Shown here: positions 19,776 through 28,378 of the stretch, one piece after another
Numbering within the stretch: position 1 is the stretch's first letter
How the letters are laid out: each line of letters opens with the position of its first letter
Assembly: GCF_030817655.1 (NCBI RefSeq)
Contig: NZ_JAUSZM010000003.1
Location: forward strand, 8,432,001 to 8,496,000
Origin: Streptomyces sp. V4I2
GTDB lineage: Bacteria > Actinomycetota > Actinomycetes > Streptomycetales > Streptomycetaceae
Length of the DNA: 64,000 bases
Direction of reading: 5' to 3'
Notes under the pieces: generated by a model
Database searches by the model: none
What the model saw: the letters and a program-made list of their open reading frames with translations, nothing else
What the model was told of the DNA's origin: nothing
Position numbers and translations under genes: made by a program

Positions 19776-21025
19776 TGCCACGACTCCTTTCCGAATACGG
19801 CCTGTTGGCCGCCCGTCGAGCCGATCTCGACGAGCCTTCCGTCCGGGCCGGTGGCGGTGCCGGTCTCCGGGTCGTACGGCGTGACGTACGCCGCCCGGTT
19901 CGCGTCGCCGGAAGCGGACGTCGCGCCGGGGGCGTTCTGCGCACCCCGCACCGACGTCCCGCTCCCGCGCGGGGCCGTGCAGCGCGCGTCGGTGTTCGCC
20001 TCGCGCGTGCTGGTGTCGGCGGGGTCGCGGCGTGCCGTGCCGTATCCCTGGGTGCATCCGGGCGGGTCGTCGGCGTTGACGACCAGCCCGAAGTGGGTGG
20101 TGCCGTCGCCGGGGATGACGGTGTAGCTGCCCGCGACCATCACCGGGAAGGTGACCAGGGCCTGCTCCACGCCGGGCAGCCGCGCCAGGGTGACCTGGCC
20201 GCCGCTGATCAGGTTGGCCAGCAGCACCGACAGCCGCGGCCCGGTCGACTTCAGCAGCGAGTTCACCTGCTGCGCGGCCGGCGTGGCGTTGCCGATCAGC
20301 GTGCGCAGGTCCCCGTCGCTCGACTTCAACTGCGCGGTGAGCGCTGCCAGATCACGCGCGAAGGACTTGATCGACGAGCCCTGGTCGGCCTGCGTCTTGA
20401 GGACCTTCCGCGAGTCCTCGATCAGCGTGATCGTCTCGGGCAGCGACTCGGATGCCGCCTCGACGAGTGCGTTGCCCGAGTCCACCAGCCGGCTCAGGTT
20501 CGGTCCGGTGCCGGAGAAGGCCTGGTCCAACTCGTCGACAGTGACCCGCAGATCGTCCTTGCCGACGGAGTTCACCAGCCGGTCCAGGGCGAGCACGAGG
20601 TCCGTCGCGGGCAGCGGCACGCGGGTGCGGTCGCGGGGGATGGTGCTGCCGTCGAGCAGATACGGGCCGTGGGTGGTACGCGGCTGCAGATCGACGTACT
20701 GCTCGCCCACCGCCGAACGGTTCGCCACCACGGCGAGGGCGTCCGCGGGGATGCGCGGCGCCCCGTCGTCGATGTCGAGGGCCACCGAGACGCCGTCGGC
20801 GCCCGTCAGCCGCAGCGCACCGACCCGGCCCACCGGCACCCCGCGATAGGTGACCTCGGCGCCGGAGAAGATGCCCCCGGAGTCGGCGAAGTCCGCCCGC
20901 ACGGTGTAGCCGCGGTCCAGGACGGCGTCCACCAGGCCGGTGTACTCGGCGCCGACGTACGACACCCCGACCGCGGTGACGGTGGCGAAGGCGAGCAGCT
21001 GGGCCTTGACCGTACGGGTGATCAC
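19748..21025 (-). CDS. Mce family protein (sixth Mce, MceF-position)
   Basis: The 425-residue product has an N-terminal membrane anchor (AQLLAFATVTAVGVSYVGAEY) and an MCE/MlaD domain (YTVRADFADSGGIFSGAEVTYRGVPVGRV, residues 39-115). A long helical region forms the barrel or needle of the complex. The C-terminal part is Gly/Thr rich with two Cys (PPGCTQGYG, DARCTAPRG). It overlaps the fifth Mce gene by 4 bp (ATGA). Mce proteins form hexameric lipid-conducting tubes coupled to the YrbE/ATPase transporter. Confidence 0.9.
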   Translation of the reverse strand: MITRTVKAQLLAFATVTAVGVSYVGAEYTGLVDAVLDRGYTVRADFADSGGIFSGAEVTYRGVPVGRVGALRLTGADGVSVALDIDDGAPRIPADALAVVANRSAVGEQYVDLQPRTTHGPYLLDGSTIPRDRTRVPLPATDLVLALDRLVNSVGKDDLRVTVDELDQAFSGTGPNLSRLVDSGNALVEAASESLPETITLIEDSRKVLKTQADQGSSIKSFARDLAALTAQLKSSDGDLRTLIGNATPAAQQVNSLLKSTGPRLSVLLANLISGGQVTLARLPGVEQALVTFPVMVAGSYTVIPGDGTTHFGLVVNADDPPGCTQGYGTARRDPADTSTREANTDARCTAPRGSGTSVRGAQNAPGATSASGDANRAAYVTPYDPETGTATGPDGRLVEIGSTGGQQAVFGKESWQWLLVGPMA

Positions 21026-22311
21026 GGCTGAACCCCCTTCAGCATCAGCTCGGCGAGCTCAAGGTCGATGCCCTCGGGCAGGCCGCCCTCGGTGCGGTAA
21101 CTGCTGCCGGTGCGGTAACCGCTGCTGCACACCGGCGGGCACAGCAGGTCGCCGCCGCCCGGGGGAGCCGAGGGGGACGGCAGGCCGGGTGCGTCCGGCA
21201 GGGCGGTGGGCGTCGGGACGGCGGGCAGGTCCGGGAGGTCCGGGAGGTCGGGTACGTCGGGCGGGTCGGGCTCGGCGGAGTCACCGTTGCCCCCGCCGGA
21301 GCCGGGCTCGTCCGTCAGGTTCCCGTAGAGGCCGGCCAGATCGAGGTCGGCGGTGAGGTGGAGATTGACGTAGTCGCCCTTGATGGCGTCCACCGCGTTG
21401 CGGGGGAAGGGGTAAGTGGTCAGCAGTTCAAGGGAGTTGGGCAGGTCGTCGCCCGCCTTGTTCAGTTGCCGCAGGATCGGCGCGAGCCGCTTCAGGTTCG
21501 CGACGGTGTCCTCGTGCGAGGCGTTGACCACCTTGGTGCCCGTCTCGCCGAGCTTCGACAGGGCGGTGAGCATCCTCGTCAGATCACGCCGCTGGTCGGC
21601 GAGGACCTTCAGGGCGGGCGGCATGGTGTCGACGGCCCGGGCGATCGTCTTCTTCTCCTTCCCGAGCCGCCCCGCGAGCCGGTCGACGGCCTTCAGGGCG
21701 CGGACGATGTCCTGGCGCTGGTCGTCCAGGCCGCCGATGAACGTGTTCAGCTCCTTGAGCAGGGACCTGACCCGGTTCTCCCGCCCGTCCAGGGCCTTGT
21801 TCAGCTCCACCGTGATCGTCTTGAGCTGGGCCACTCCGCCGCCGTTGAGCAGTGCGGACAGCGCGGACAGCACCTCCTCGATCTCCGGGTTGCGGCCGCT
21901 GCGGGACAGCGGGACGCGGTCGCCGTCGCCGAGCCGGCCCACGGGTTCCGTGCCCGTCGGGGCGGAGAGCGCCACGTACTTCTCGCCGAGCATGCTGGTC
22001 TGCCGCAGCTCGGCCACCGCGTTGGCGGGCAGCTTCACCGAGTCCGCGATCCGCAGCCGCACGCGCGCGTGCCAGCCGTCCAGCTCCACCTTCTCGACAG
22101 CGCCCACGGTGACGTTGTTGACCTTCACCGCCGACTGCGGCACCAGGTCGAGGACGTCCCGGAACTCGACGGTGACGCGGTACGCGCGCCCGTCCGCGGC
22201 GGCACCGCCGGGCAGCGGGACGTCGTACCAGCCGTTGAACTCGCAGCCGGACAGCAGCAGCGAGCCGATGGCCGCCCAGGCGAGGGCCCCGGCCCCGCGT
22301 CGTACGCTCAT
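21022..22311 (-). CDS. Mce family lipoprotein (fifth Mce, MceE/LprN-position)
   Basis: The 429-residue protein begins with a lipoprotein signal (lipobox LLSGC, Cys at residue 23), the hallmark of MceE proteins. It contains the MCE domain (VKVNNVTVGAVEKVELDGWHARV) and long helices. An unusual Pro-rich C-terminal tail (PDLPDLPDLPAVPTPTALPD) precedes a short Cys-containing end (LLCPPVCSSGYRTG). ATG 22311 was chosen inside the ATGA overlap with the fourth Mce gene. The Pro-rich tail may span or contact the cell wall. Confidence 0.92.
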   Translation of the reverse strand: MSVRRGAGALAWAAIGSLLLSGCEFNGWYDVPLPGGAAADGRAYRVTVEFRDVLDLVPQSAVKVNNVTVGAVEKVELDGWHARVRLRIADSVKLPANAVAELRQTSMLGEKYVALSAPTGTEPVGRLGDGDRVPLSRSGRNPEIEEVLSALSALLNGGGVAQLKTITVELNKALDGRENRVRSLLKELNTFIGGLDDQRQDIVRALKAVDRLAGRLGKEKKTIARAVDTMPPALKVLADQRRDLTRMLTALSKLGETGTKVVNASHEDTVANLKRLAPILRQLNKAGDDLPNSLELLTTYPFPRNAVDAIKGDYVNLHLTADLDLAGLYGNLTDEPGSGGGNGDSAEPDPPDVPDLPDLPDLPAVPTPTALPDAPGLPSPSAPPGGGDLLCPPVCSSGYRTGSSYRTEGGLPEGIDLELAELMLKGVQP

Positions 22312-23420
22312 GCGCTCGCCCCCAGGATCCCGCCGAGGGTCCGGTCGACCGTGCCGGTGACCGCCGGGCCCTGCGGCACCTCGGGCAGGGAGTCGAACAG
22401 CTCCCTCAACTCCTTGCAGTCGGTCTCGTCCCCGGTGGTCTTCAGCACGGAGCACAGCAGGGAGGCCGGATCCTGGGGCTGATTCGGGTTGTTGCGGGTG
22501 TCGAGGGTGCCCGCGGACGGGTTGTAGGCGTTGTTCAGGTTCGACATGCCGGTGGGTGCGACCTCCAACAGCTCCTCCAGCGCCGCCCGTTGGGTGACGA
22601 GCACTTTGGTCACCTTGCTGAGGCCCGTCACGTTCGAGGTCAGCGAGTTCTTGTTCCTCTTCACGAAGTCGGACACGTCCCCGAGGGCCGTTCCCAGGTT
22701 CTTCAGCGCGGCCGCCAGATCCTCGCGTTCGCCCGCGAGCTGCTCGGCGACCTTGGCGAGGCCGGTGTTGAACGACCGCACGCTCTTGTCGTCGGCGGCC
22801 AGCGCCGCCGTGAACACCTGGAGGTTGCGCACCGTGCCGAAGAGATCGCCGCGGCCGTCGGACAGCGTGGTGACCGCCTCCGAGAGGTCCTCGACCGTCT
22901 GGTTCAGGTGTGCGCCCTGCCCGTCCAGGTTGTCGGCGCTCACCCCGAGCAGCCGGGACAGCGAGCCGTCCTTGTTGGCCCCCTCGGGGCCGAGCGACTC
23001 GGCCGTGGTGTGCAAGCTGTCGAAGACGCGGTCCAGTTCGACGGGCACGGCCGTGCGCGACTCGGGGATGACGTCACCGTCCCCCATCGCCGGACCGCCG
23101 CGGTACACCGGCAGCAGCTGCACGTAACGGTCGCTGACCACCGAGGAGTTGATGATCGCGGCCCGCGCGTCCGTCGGAACCCTGCGGCCGGCCTCGTACT
23201 CCAGCTCCACCCGCACCCGGTCGCCCTCCGGCGTGATCTTCTCGACCTCGCCGATCCGGACGCCGAGGACCCGGACGTCCGAGCCGGGGTAGATGCCGAC
23301 GGTGCGCGGGAAGTACGCGGTGACCCGCACGGGCTCGGAGCGCGGCCACAGCACGTAGGTGAGGGCGGCGACGACGGCGAGTGCGGTGACCACGGCCACG
23401 CGTGTCTTCAGGTTGTTCAC
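22308..23420 (-). CDS. Mce family protein (fourth Mce, MceD-position)
   Basis: This 370-residue protein has an N-terminal helix (RVAVVTALAVVAALTYVLWP), an MCE domain (PGSDVRVLGVRIGEVEKITPEGDRV) and the helical region (TVEDLSEAVTTLSDGRGDLFGTVRNLQVFTAAL). The C-terminus has a Cys pair (LLCSVL, ETDCKEL). It overlaps both neighbours by 4 bp. Confidence 0.9.
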   Translation of the reverse strand: MNNLKTRVAVVTALAVVAALTYVLWPRSEPVRVTAYFPRTVGIYPGSDVRVLGVRIGEVEKITPEGDRVRVELEYEAGRRVPTDARAAIINSSVVSDRYVQLLPVYRGGPAMGDGDVIPESRTAVPVELDRVFDSLHTTAESLGPEGANKDGSLSRLLGVSADNLDGQGAHLNQTVEDLSEAVTTLSDGRGDLFGTVRNLQVFTAALAADDKSVRSFNTGLAKVAEQLAGEREDLAAALKNLGTALGDVSDFVKRNKNSLTSNVTGLSKVTKVLVTQRAALEELLEVAPTGMSNLNNAYNPSAGTLDTRNNPNQPQDPASLLCSVLKTTGDETDCKELRELFDSLPEVPQGPAVTGTVDRTLGGILGASA

Positions 23421-24499
23421 TGCGCGCCTCCCGTGCGCGGCACCACCGGAGCGGCGACCAGGTTCTGGACGTAGGAGTCGAACCAGCGGCCGTTGCCGAG
23501 GGTGTTGGTGAAGAGCCGCACATAGGGCGCGAGCAGCTTGACGCTCCGGTCGAGGCTGGACTGATTGCGTTCGAGCATCTCGACCACGCGGCCCAGGCCC
23601 TTGAGCGCGGGCCCGATCTCCTTGTCGTTGTCCTCGACCAGGCCGGACAGCTCGACGCCGAGCGCGGCGGAGCTCTTCAGCAGGGTGTGGATCGCCTTGC
23701 GCCGCTTACTGATCTCCTTGAACAACGCGTCGCCGTCCTTCACCAGGGCGGTGAAGTCCTCGGAGCGCTCGGCCAGCACGCCCGTGACGCCGTTCGCGTG
23801 GTCGAGCAGCTCCCTGAGCTCCTGGTCGCGTGAGGCGACCGTCCGGGAGATCTTCGACAGGCCCTTGATGGACGCCCGTACCTCTGCCGGCGAGTCCTGG
23901 AAGGTGGTCGAGATGGTGTCCAGGGCCGTGGCCAGCCGGTCGGTGTCGACCTCCTCGGTCGTCGTGGTGAGGTCGCTGAAGGCCTGTACGACGTCGTACG
24001 CCGGAACTGTGCGCCGCAGGGGTATCTCGGTGCCGGGCCTCAGCTGCCCCGGCCCCCTGGGGTGCAGCGCGAGGTACTTCGCGCCGAGGATCGTCTTGAC
24101 GCGGATCGACGCTCCGGTGCCGGTGCCGAACGAAGGGTCGCCCTTGATCTTGAAGGTGACCCTGACGTGGTCGCCGTCCAGATCGACCTCCTCGATCTTG
24201 CCGACCTTGACCCCGGCGATCCGCACCTCGTCGCCGGGCTTGAGGCCGCCCGCCTCCGAGAAGGCGGCGCGGTACGTCTCGCCGCCGCCGATCAGCGGCA
24301 GGCTGTCGGCGTTGAACGCGGCCACGGTCAGCAGCGCGAGCGTGGTGAGGCCGACGGCCCCGATCACCACGGGGTTGCGCTCCCGGAACGGGATCAGGCG
24401 CGGGCGGCGGACCCGGATGCGGGGGAGCCGGATGCGGGGGAGCCGGATGCGGGGGAGCCGGATGCGGGGGAGCCTTGCGGAAAGGACGCGCCTCGTCAT
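23417..24499 (-). CDS. Mce family protein (third Mce) with a repeat-encoded basic N-terminus
   Basis: The 360-residue product starts at ATG 24499 in the ATGA overlap with the second Mce gene. Before its membrane helix (VVIGAVGLTTLALLTVAAFNA) is a tail made of four LPRIR units encoded by a 15-bp tandem repeat (24412-24474). This should give a strongly basic cytoplasmic leader, which is unusual for Mce proteins. The MCE domain (GLKPGDEVRIAGVKVGKIEEVDLDG) and long helical needle region are normal. Confidence 0.9.
   Translation of the reverse strand: MTRRVLSARLPRIRLPRIRLPRIRLPRIRVRRPRLIPFRERNPVVIGAVGLTTLALLTVAAFNADSLPLIGGGETYRAAFSEAGGLKPGDEVRIAGVKVGKIEEVDLDGDHVRVTFKIKGDPSFGTGTGASIRVKTILGAKYLALHPRGPGQLRPGTEIPLRRTVPAYDVVQAFSDLTTTTEEVDTDRLATALDTISTTFQDSPAEVRASIKGLSKISRTVASRDQELRELLDHANGVTGVLAERSEDFTALVKDGDALFKEISKRRKAIHTLLKSSAALGVELSGLVEDNDKEIGPALKGLGRVVEMLERNQSSLDRSVKLLAPYVRLFTNTLGNGRWFDSYVQNLVAAPVVPRTGGAQ
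24412..24474. repeat. 15-bp tandem repeat inside an mce gene
   Basis: The unit GGGGGAGCCGGATGC occurs three times in full (24421-24465) and is flanked by partial copies. It encodes Leu-Pro-Arg-Ile-Arg repeats on the minus strand. Because the unit is a multiple of three, copy-number changes would lengthen or shorten the tail without breaking the gene. Confidence 0.9.
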
Positions 24500-25563
24500 G
24501 CGCCGCACCTCGCCCTCGCCACGTGCAGGTCGGGAGTGAGCACTTCCCGCGTCTTCGGCAGCACGATCCGGCCGTCGAAGTCGCAGAGGTAGAAGTTGAA
24601 CCACGAGCCGTAGGACGCCGTCCCCGTCAGCTCGTTCAGCTTGTTCGGCAGCCGCTTCAGGACGCCCTCCACGGTCTTCTCGTTGTCGTTCAGCGTTCCG
24701 GTGAGATCGGTCAGCTCGGCGATGTCGTCCTTGAGCGGCGGGCGCGCATCCTTCAGCAGCCCCGACGTGGCCTCGGTCAGGCCGCCGATGCTCACCAGCG
24801 ACTCCCCGATGGGCTTACGGTCGGCGGACAGCCCCGAGATCACCCGGCGCAGCTGCTTGAGCAGCCCGGAGAAGCGGCCGCCGCGCTTGTCGAGGGTCTC
24901 CAGCACGGTGTTGAGGTTGTCGACCACCGAACCGATCAGCTGGTCCCGGCCGGCCAGCGTCGTGGTGAGCGAAGCCGTGTGCGCGAGCAGGCTGTTGACG
25001 GTTCCGCCCTCGCCCTGCAGCGTCCGGATGATCTCGGTGGCCAGCTGGTTGACGTCCTGCGGACTGAGCGCGGCGAACAGCGGCTTGAAGCCGTTCAGCA
25101 GCGCGTTGAGGTCCAGCGCCGGCTGGGTGCGCGACAGCGGGATGGTGGCCCCGGGCTTCAGCCGGGTGCCGTCGCCCGCACCCTCGCTCAGGGCGACGTA
25201 CCGCTGTCCGACCAGGTTCCGGTAGCGGATGACCGCGCCCGTGCCGGTGAGTAGCGGCCGGTCCTCACTGACCGTGAAGGTGATCTCCGCCAGCGTCCGG
25301 TCCTTGATCCGGATGTCCTCGACCTCGCCGACGCGCACCCCGGCCACCCGGATGTCGTCGCCCTTCTCCAGGCCGGTGACATCGCTGAACACCGCGCGAT
25401 ACGTGTGCTCGGGGGTGAGGGAGATGTTGACGATGGTGGCGGCCAGCAGGGCGGTGGCCAGGACGGTCACCACGGCGAACAGGCTGAACTTGATCAGCGG
25501 GGCAGCGGTCTGCCGGGCTGAGCTCTGCCGGGCTGCGGTCTGCCGGACTGAGGTGCTCCTCAT
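24496..25563 (-). CDS. Mce family protein (second Mce, MceB-position)
   Basis: The product is 355 residues with an N-terminal membrane helix (LIKFSLFAVVTVLATALLAATIV). The MCE domain (GLEKGDDIRVAGVRVGEVEDIRIKD, TGTGAVIRYRNLVGQRYVAL) is followed by helices and a C-terminal YGSWFNFYLCDFDGRI segment that is characteristic of MceB/MceC. It overlaps both neighbouring mce genes by 4 bp. The N-terminal tail is rich in Ser/Gln/Ala (RQTAARQSSARQTAA), a short imperfect repeat. Confidence 0.9.
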   Translation of the reverse strand: MRSTSVRQTAARQSSARQTAAPLIKFSLFAVVTVLATALLAATIVNISLTPEHTYRAVFSDVTGLEKGDDIRVAGVRVGEVEDIRIKDRTLAEITFTVSEDRPLLTGTGAVIRYRNLVGQRYVALSEGAGDGTRLKPGATIPLSRTQPALDLNALLNGFKPLFAALSPQDVNQLATEIIRTLQGEGGTVNSLLAHTASLTTTLAGRDQLIGSVVDNLNTVLETLDKRGGRFSGLLKQLRRVISGLSADRKPIGESLVSIGGLTEATSGLLKDARPPLKDDIAELTDLTGTLNDNEKTVEGVLKRLPNKLNELTGTASYGSWFNFYLCDFDGRIVLPKTREVLTPDLHVARARCGA

Positions 25564-26795
25564 GCGACGCTCACCGCCGTCCCGCGCGCCATCGGTCCGA
25601 ACAGGAGTGTCGCGACCGGCGGCACCTCGTCGGCGGGCACGCCCAGGACGGGTGCCACGAGCGATCCGACGGCACGCTGCTCGGCCCGGGTGGCGGACAC
25701 GCCGGGCGGCCCGGCTGAACTCCCCGCCTTTGAACCGTCGTCGAGATGGGCACCCGGTGCCGGTACCGGCGGACCGGGCAGATCACGGCAGTCGGGACCG
25801 GACCGCTCGCCGTAGCGGGGCTCCTCACCGGGCTCGTACGCCCCCTGCTGCCGGACGACCTCCAGCGTGATGTGCATCTTGCCGCCCCGGAACGCCTCCT
25901 CGGAGGCCTCCTCCTGACGGACCAGGCCGGCGAGGAGGCAGGGGTACTCGGGGGCGTAGCGGGCGAAGAGCGCGAGGGTGGGGCGGGAGACCCGGCCCAG
26001 GGTGATGAGCCGGTCGCCGTTCGCGTCGAGGAAGTCGTCCGCGGTGCCGGCGACGGTGGCGGTGGTCTTCAACGCCGCCGCGAGCCGGTCCTTCTGGTCC
26101 ACGATCGTGCGACTGGTGGTCACGGTGTTGCGCAGGATCTCCATCAGGTCGGGCGCCGCGTCGCCGTAGACCTCGGCGACGTCGGCGAAGCGTGCGATGT
26201 CCTCTCGCAGGGACGGCAGGTGCGGATTGAGGCGGCGCAGGTAGGCCTCCACGCGGGTGAGGTTGTCGCCGATCCGGTCGCCGCGCCCCTCGAGGGCGGT
26301 GGCGAACGCGGAGAGCGTGGCGTTGAGCTTGCCGGGCTGCACGGTCCGCAGCAGCGGCAGCAGGTCGTTCATCAGCTGCTGGAGCTCGATGCCGACGCGG
26401 GTGCGGTCCTGGGTGATGACGTCCCCGGCGCGAATGGGCCGGCCCGAGGAGCCGCGCGGTGCGACCAGGTCGACGTACTTCTCGCCGAACAGCGTCTTGG
26501 GCAGCAGGCGCGCGTGCACGTCGGACGGGATGTGCGCGACGTACTTGGGCTTCAGCGCGATGTCGAGCGTCGCCTTCGTCCCGTCCGCGCGCACCTCACG
26601 CACCTCGCCGACCAGCAGCCCGCGCAGCTTGACGTCGGCGCGCGGATCGAGCTGGTTGCCGAGGCTGTCGGCCTCCAGGGTGATCCGCACGACCGGCGTG
26701 AACGCCTGCCGGTAGACGGCCACGGACAGCGACAGCAACAGAGCCAGCACGGCGAGGAACACCACGCCGTACAACCGCAGTCTCACCACTCTCAT
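25560..26795 (-). CDS. Mce family protein (first Mce, MceA-position)
   Basis: This 411-residue protein has an N-terminal helix (LYGVVFLAVLALLLSLSVAVY), an MCE domain (DPRADVKLRGLLVGEVREVRADG, LLPKTLFGEKYVDLVAP) and a long helical region. The Pro/Gly-rich C-terminus ends LLFGPMARGTAVSVA. ATG 26795 was chosen because it lies 5 bp after the permease stop; the longer open frame upstream is a shadow of the permease gene. Confidence 0.92.
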   Translation of the reverse strand: MRVVRLRLYGVVFLAVLALLLSLSVAVYRQAFTPVVRITLEADSLGNQLDPRADVKLRGLLVGEVREVRADGTKATLDIALKPKYVAHIPSDVHARLLPKTLFGEKYVDLVAPRGSSGRPIRAGDVITQDRTRVGIELQQLMNDLLPLLRTVQPGKLNATLSAFATALEGRGDRIGDNLTRVEAYLRRLNPHLPSLREDIARFADVAEVYGDAAPDLMEILRNTVTTSRTIVDQKDRLAAALKTTATVAGTADDFLDANGDRLITLGRVSRPTLALFARYAPEYPCLLAGLVRQEEASEEAFRGGKMHITLEVVRQQGAYEPGEEPRYGERSGPDCRDLPGPPVPAPGAHLDDGSKAGSSAGPPGVSATRAEQRAVGSLVAPVLGVPADEVPPVATLLFGPMARGTAVSVA

Positions 26796-26800
26796 ACGGC

Positions 26801-27604
26801 TCACCCCGCAATCCGTACGGTCGTGCTGGCGCCCCAGATCGCCAGCGACAGGAAGAAGTCCAGGACGTTGATCGCGACGATCGAGGTGCGCACCGCGCGG
26901 CCCACCGCGACGCCGACGCCCGCCGGGCCGCCGCTCGCGTAGTAGCCGTAGAAGCAGTGCACCAGGATGATCAGAACGGCGAAGACGAGCACCTTCCCGA
27001 AGGACCACAGCACGTCGACCGGCGGCAGATACTGCGCGAAGTAGTGGTCGTAGGTGCCCGCCGACTGCCCGTAGTAGCCGGTGGTGATGGTGCGGGCAGC
27101 GAGGTACGAGGACAGCAGGCCGACCACGTACAGCGGGACCACGGCGACGAACCCGGCGATCATCCGGGTGGTCACCAGGAACGGCAGCGAGGGCACACCC
27201 ATGACTTCGAGGGCGTCGGTCTCCTCGCTGATCCGCATCGCGCCGAGCTGCGCGGTGAACCCGGCGCCGACCGTCGCCGACAGGGCGAGCCCGGCCACCA
27301 GCGGCGCGATCTCGCGGGTGTTGAAGTACGCCGACAGGAACGCCACGAAGTTGGAGGTACCGAGCTGGTTGAGCGCGGCGTACCCCTGCAGGCCCACCTC
27401 CGTGCCGGTGAAGAAGGAGAGGAAGGCGATGACACCGACGGTGCCGCCCACCACGGCGAGGGCGCCGCGGCCGAAGCTCACCTCGGCGAGCAGCCGCAGG
27501 ATCTCCTTCTTGTAGCGGCGCAGGGTGCGGCCGGTCCACGCCAACGACCGCCCGTAGAAGGACAGCTGGGCACCCAGCTCTTCCAGGCCTTTCAGCAGCG
27601 CCAT
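26801..27604 (-). CDS. MlaE/YrbE-type permease (second)
   Basis: The 267-residue integral membrane protein has the YrbE/MlaE pattern. After an amphipathic start come several helices, including GALAVVGGTVGVIAFLSFFTG and IAPLVAGLALSATVGAGFTAQLGAMRI. The conserved cytoplasmic EETDALEVMGVPSLPFLVTTR coupling helix is present. With the first permease it forms the membrane core of the Mce lipid importer. It follows the first permease by 3 bp. Confidence 0.93.
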   Translation of the reverse strand: MALLKGLEELGAQLSFYGRSLAWTGRTLRRYKKEILRLLAEVSFGRGALAVVGGTVGVIAFLSFFTGTEVGLQGYAALNQLGTSNFVAFLSAYFNTREIAPLVAGLALSATVGAGFTAQLGAMRISEETDALEVMGVPSLPFLVTTRMIAGFVAVVPLYVVGLLSSYLAARTITTGYYGQSAGTYDHYFAQYLPPVDVLWSFGKVLVFAVLIILVHCFYGYYASGGPAGVGVAVGRAVRTSIVAINVLDFFLSLAIWGASTTVRIAG

Positions 27605-27607
27605 GCC

Positions 27608-28378
27608 TCAGCCCCTCTGGGGAACGACTTGGAAGTACACGGCGGTCATCACGAAGTTCGTCACGAACAGCAACATGAAGGTGATCACCACCGACTGGTT
27701 CACGGCGTCGCCCACACCCTTCGGGCCGCCCTTGGCCGTCAGTCCCTTGTACGAGGCGACGATCGCCGCGATCGCCCCGAACACCATCGCCTTGATCTCC
27801 GCCGCCCACAGGTCGGACAGCTGGGCGAGCGTGGTGAAGGAGGCGAGATAGGCGCCCGGAGTGCCGTTCTGCAGGACGACGTTGAAGAAGTAGCCGCCCG
27901 CGACGCCGACCACCGAGACCAGCCCGTTGAGCAGCACCGCCACCAGCATCGACGCCAGGACCCGCGGCACGACCAGCCGGTGGATGGGATCGATGCCCAG
28001 CACCTGCATCGCGTCGATCTCCTCGCGGATCTTCCGTGCCCCGAGGTCCGCGCAGATCGCCGTGCCGCCGGCGCCCGCGATCAGCAGCGCGGTGACGATC
28101 GGCGAGGCCTCCCGCAGCACCGCGAGCACCGAGGCGGCCCCCGCGAAGGACTGGGCACCGAGCTGCCGGGTCAGACTGCCGATCTGCAGCGCGATGACCG
28201 CCCCGAAGGGGATGGACACGAGGGCCGTCGGCAGGATGGTGACGCTCGCGATGAACCAGGCCTGCTGGATGAACTCCCTCGCCTGGAAGGGGCGTCGGAA
28301 GATGGTCCGGACGACGTCCAGCGCCATCGCGAAGAGACTTCCCGAGTGCCGCAGCGCTCCGGTCGGTGACAGGCTCAT
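27608..28378 (-). CDS. MlaE/YrbE-type permease (first)
   Basis: The 256-residue membrane protein carries REASPIVTALLIAGAGGTAICADLGARKIREEIDAMQVLGIDP across its core, matching the MlaE family's ATPase-coupling region. It also has several hydrophobic helices and the C-terminal LLFVTNFVMTAVYFQVVP. Its ATG overlaps the TGA of the ATPase gene (28375-28378), so both are made together. Confidence 0.93.
   Translation of the reverse strand: MSLSPTGALRHSGSLFAMALDVVRTIFRRPFQAREFIQQAWFIASVTILPTALVSIPFGAVIALQIGSLTRQLGAQSFAGAASVLAVLREASPIVTALLIAGAGGTAICADLGARKIREEIDAMQVLGIDPIHRLVVPRVLASMLVAVLLNGLVSVVGVAGGYFFNVVLQNGTPGAYLASFTTLAQLSDLWAAEIKAMVFGAIAAIVASYKGLTAKGGPKGVGDAVNQSVVITFMLLFVTNFVMTAVYFQVVPQRG

Noticed and set aside
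24412..24474. CRISPR-like array
   Set aside because: The 15-bp units are directly adjacent without spacers and encode protein; no cas genes are present.
26796..27809. Upstream extension of the first Mce protein frame
   Set aside because: It overlaps both YrbE-type permease genes out of frame; ATG 26795 gives a normal Mce N-terminus.
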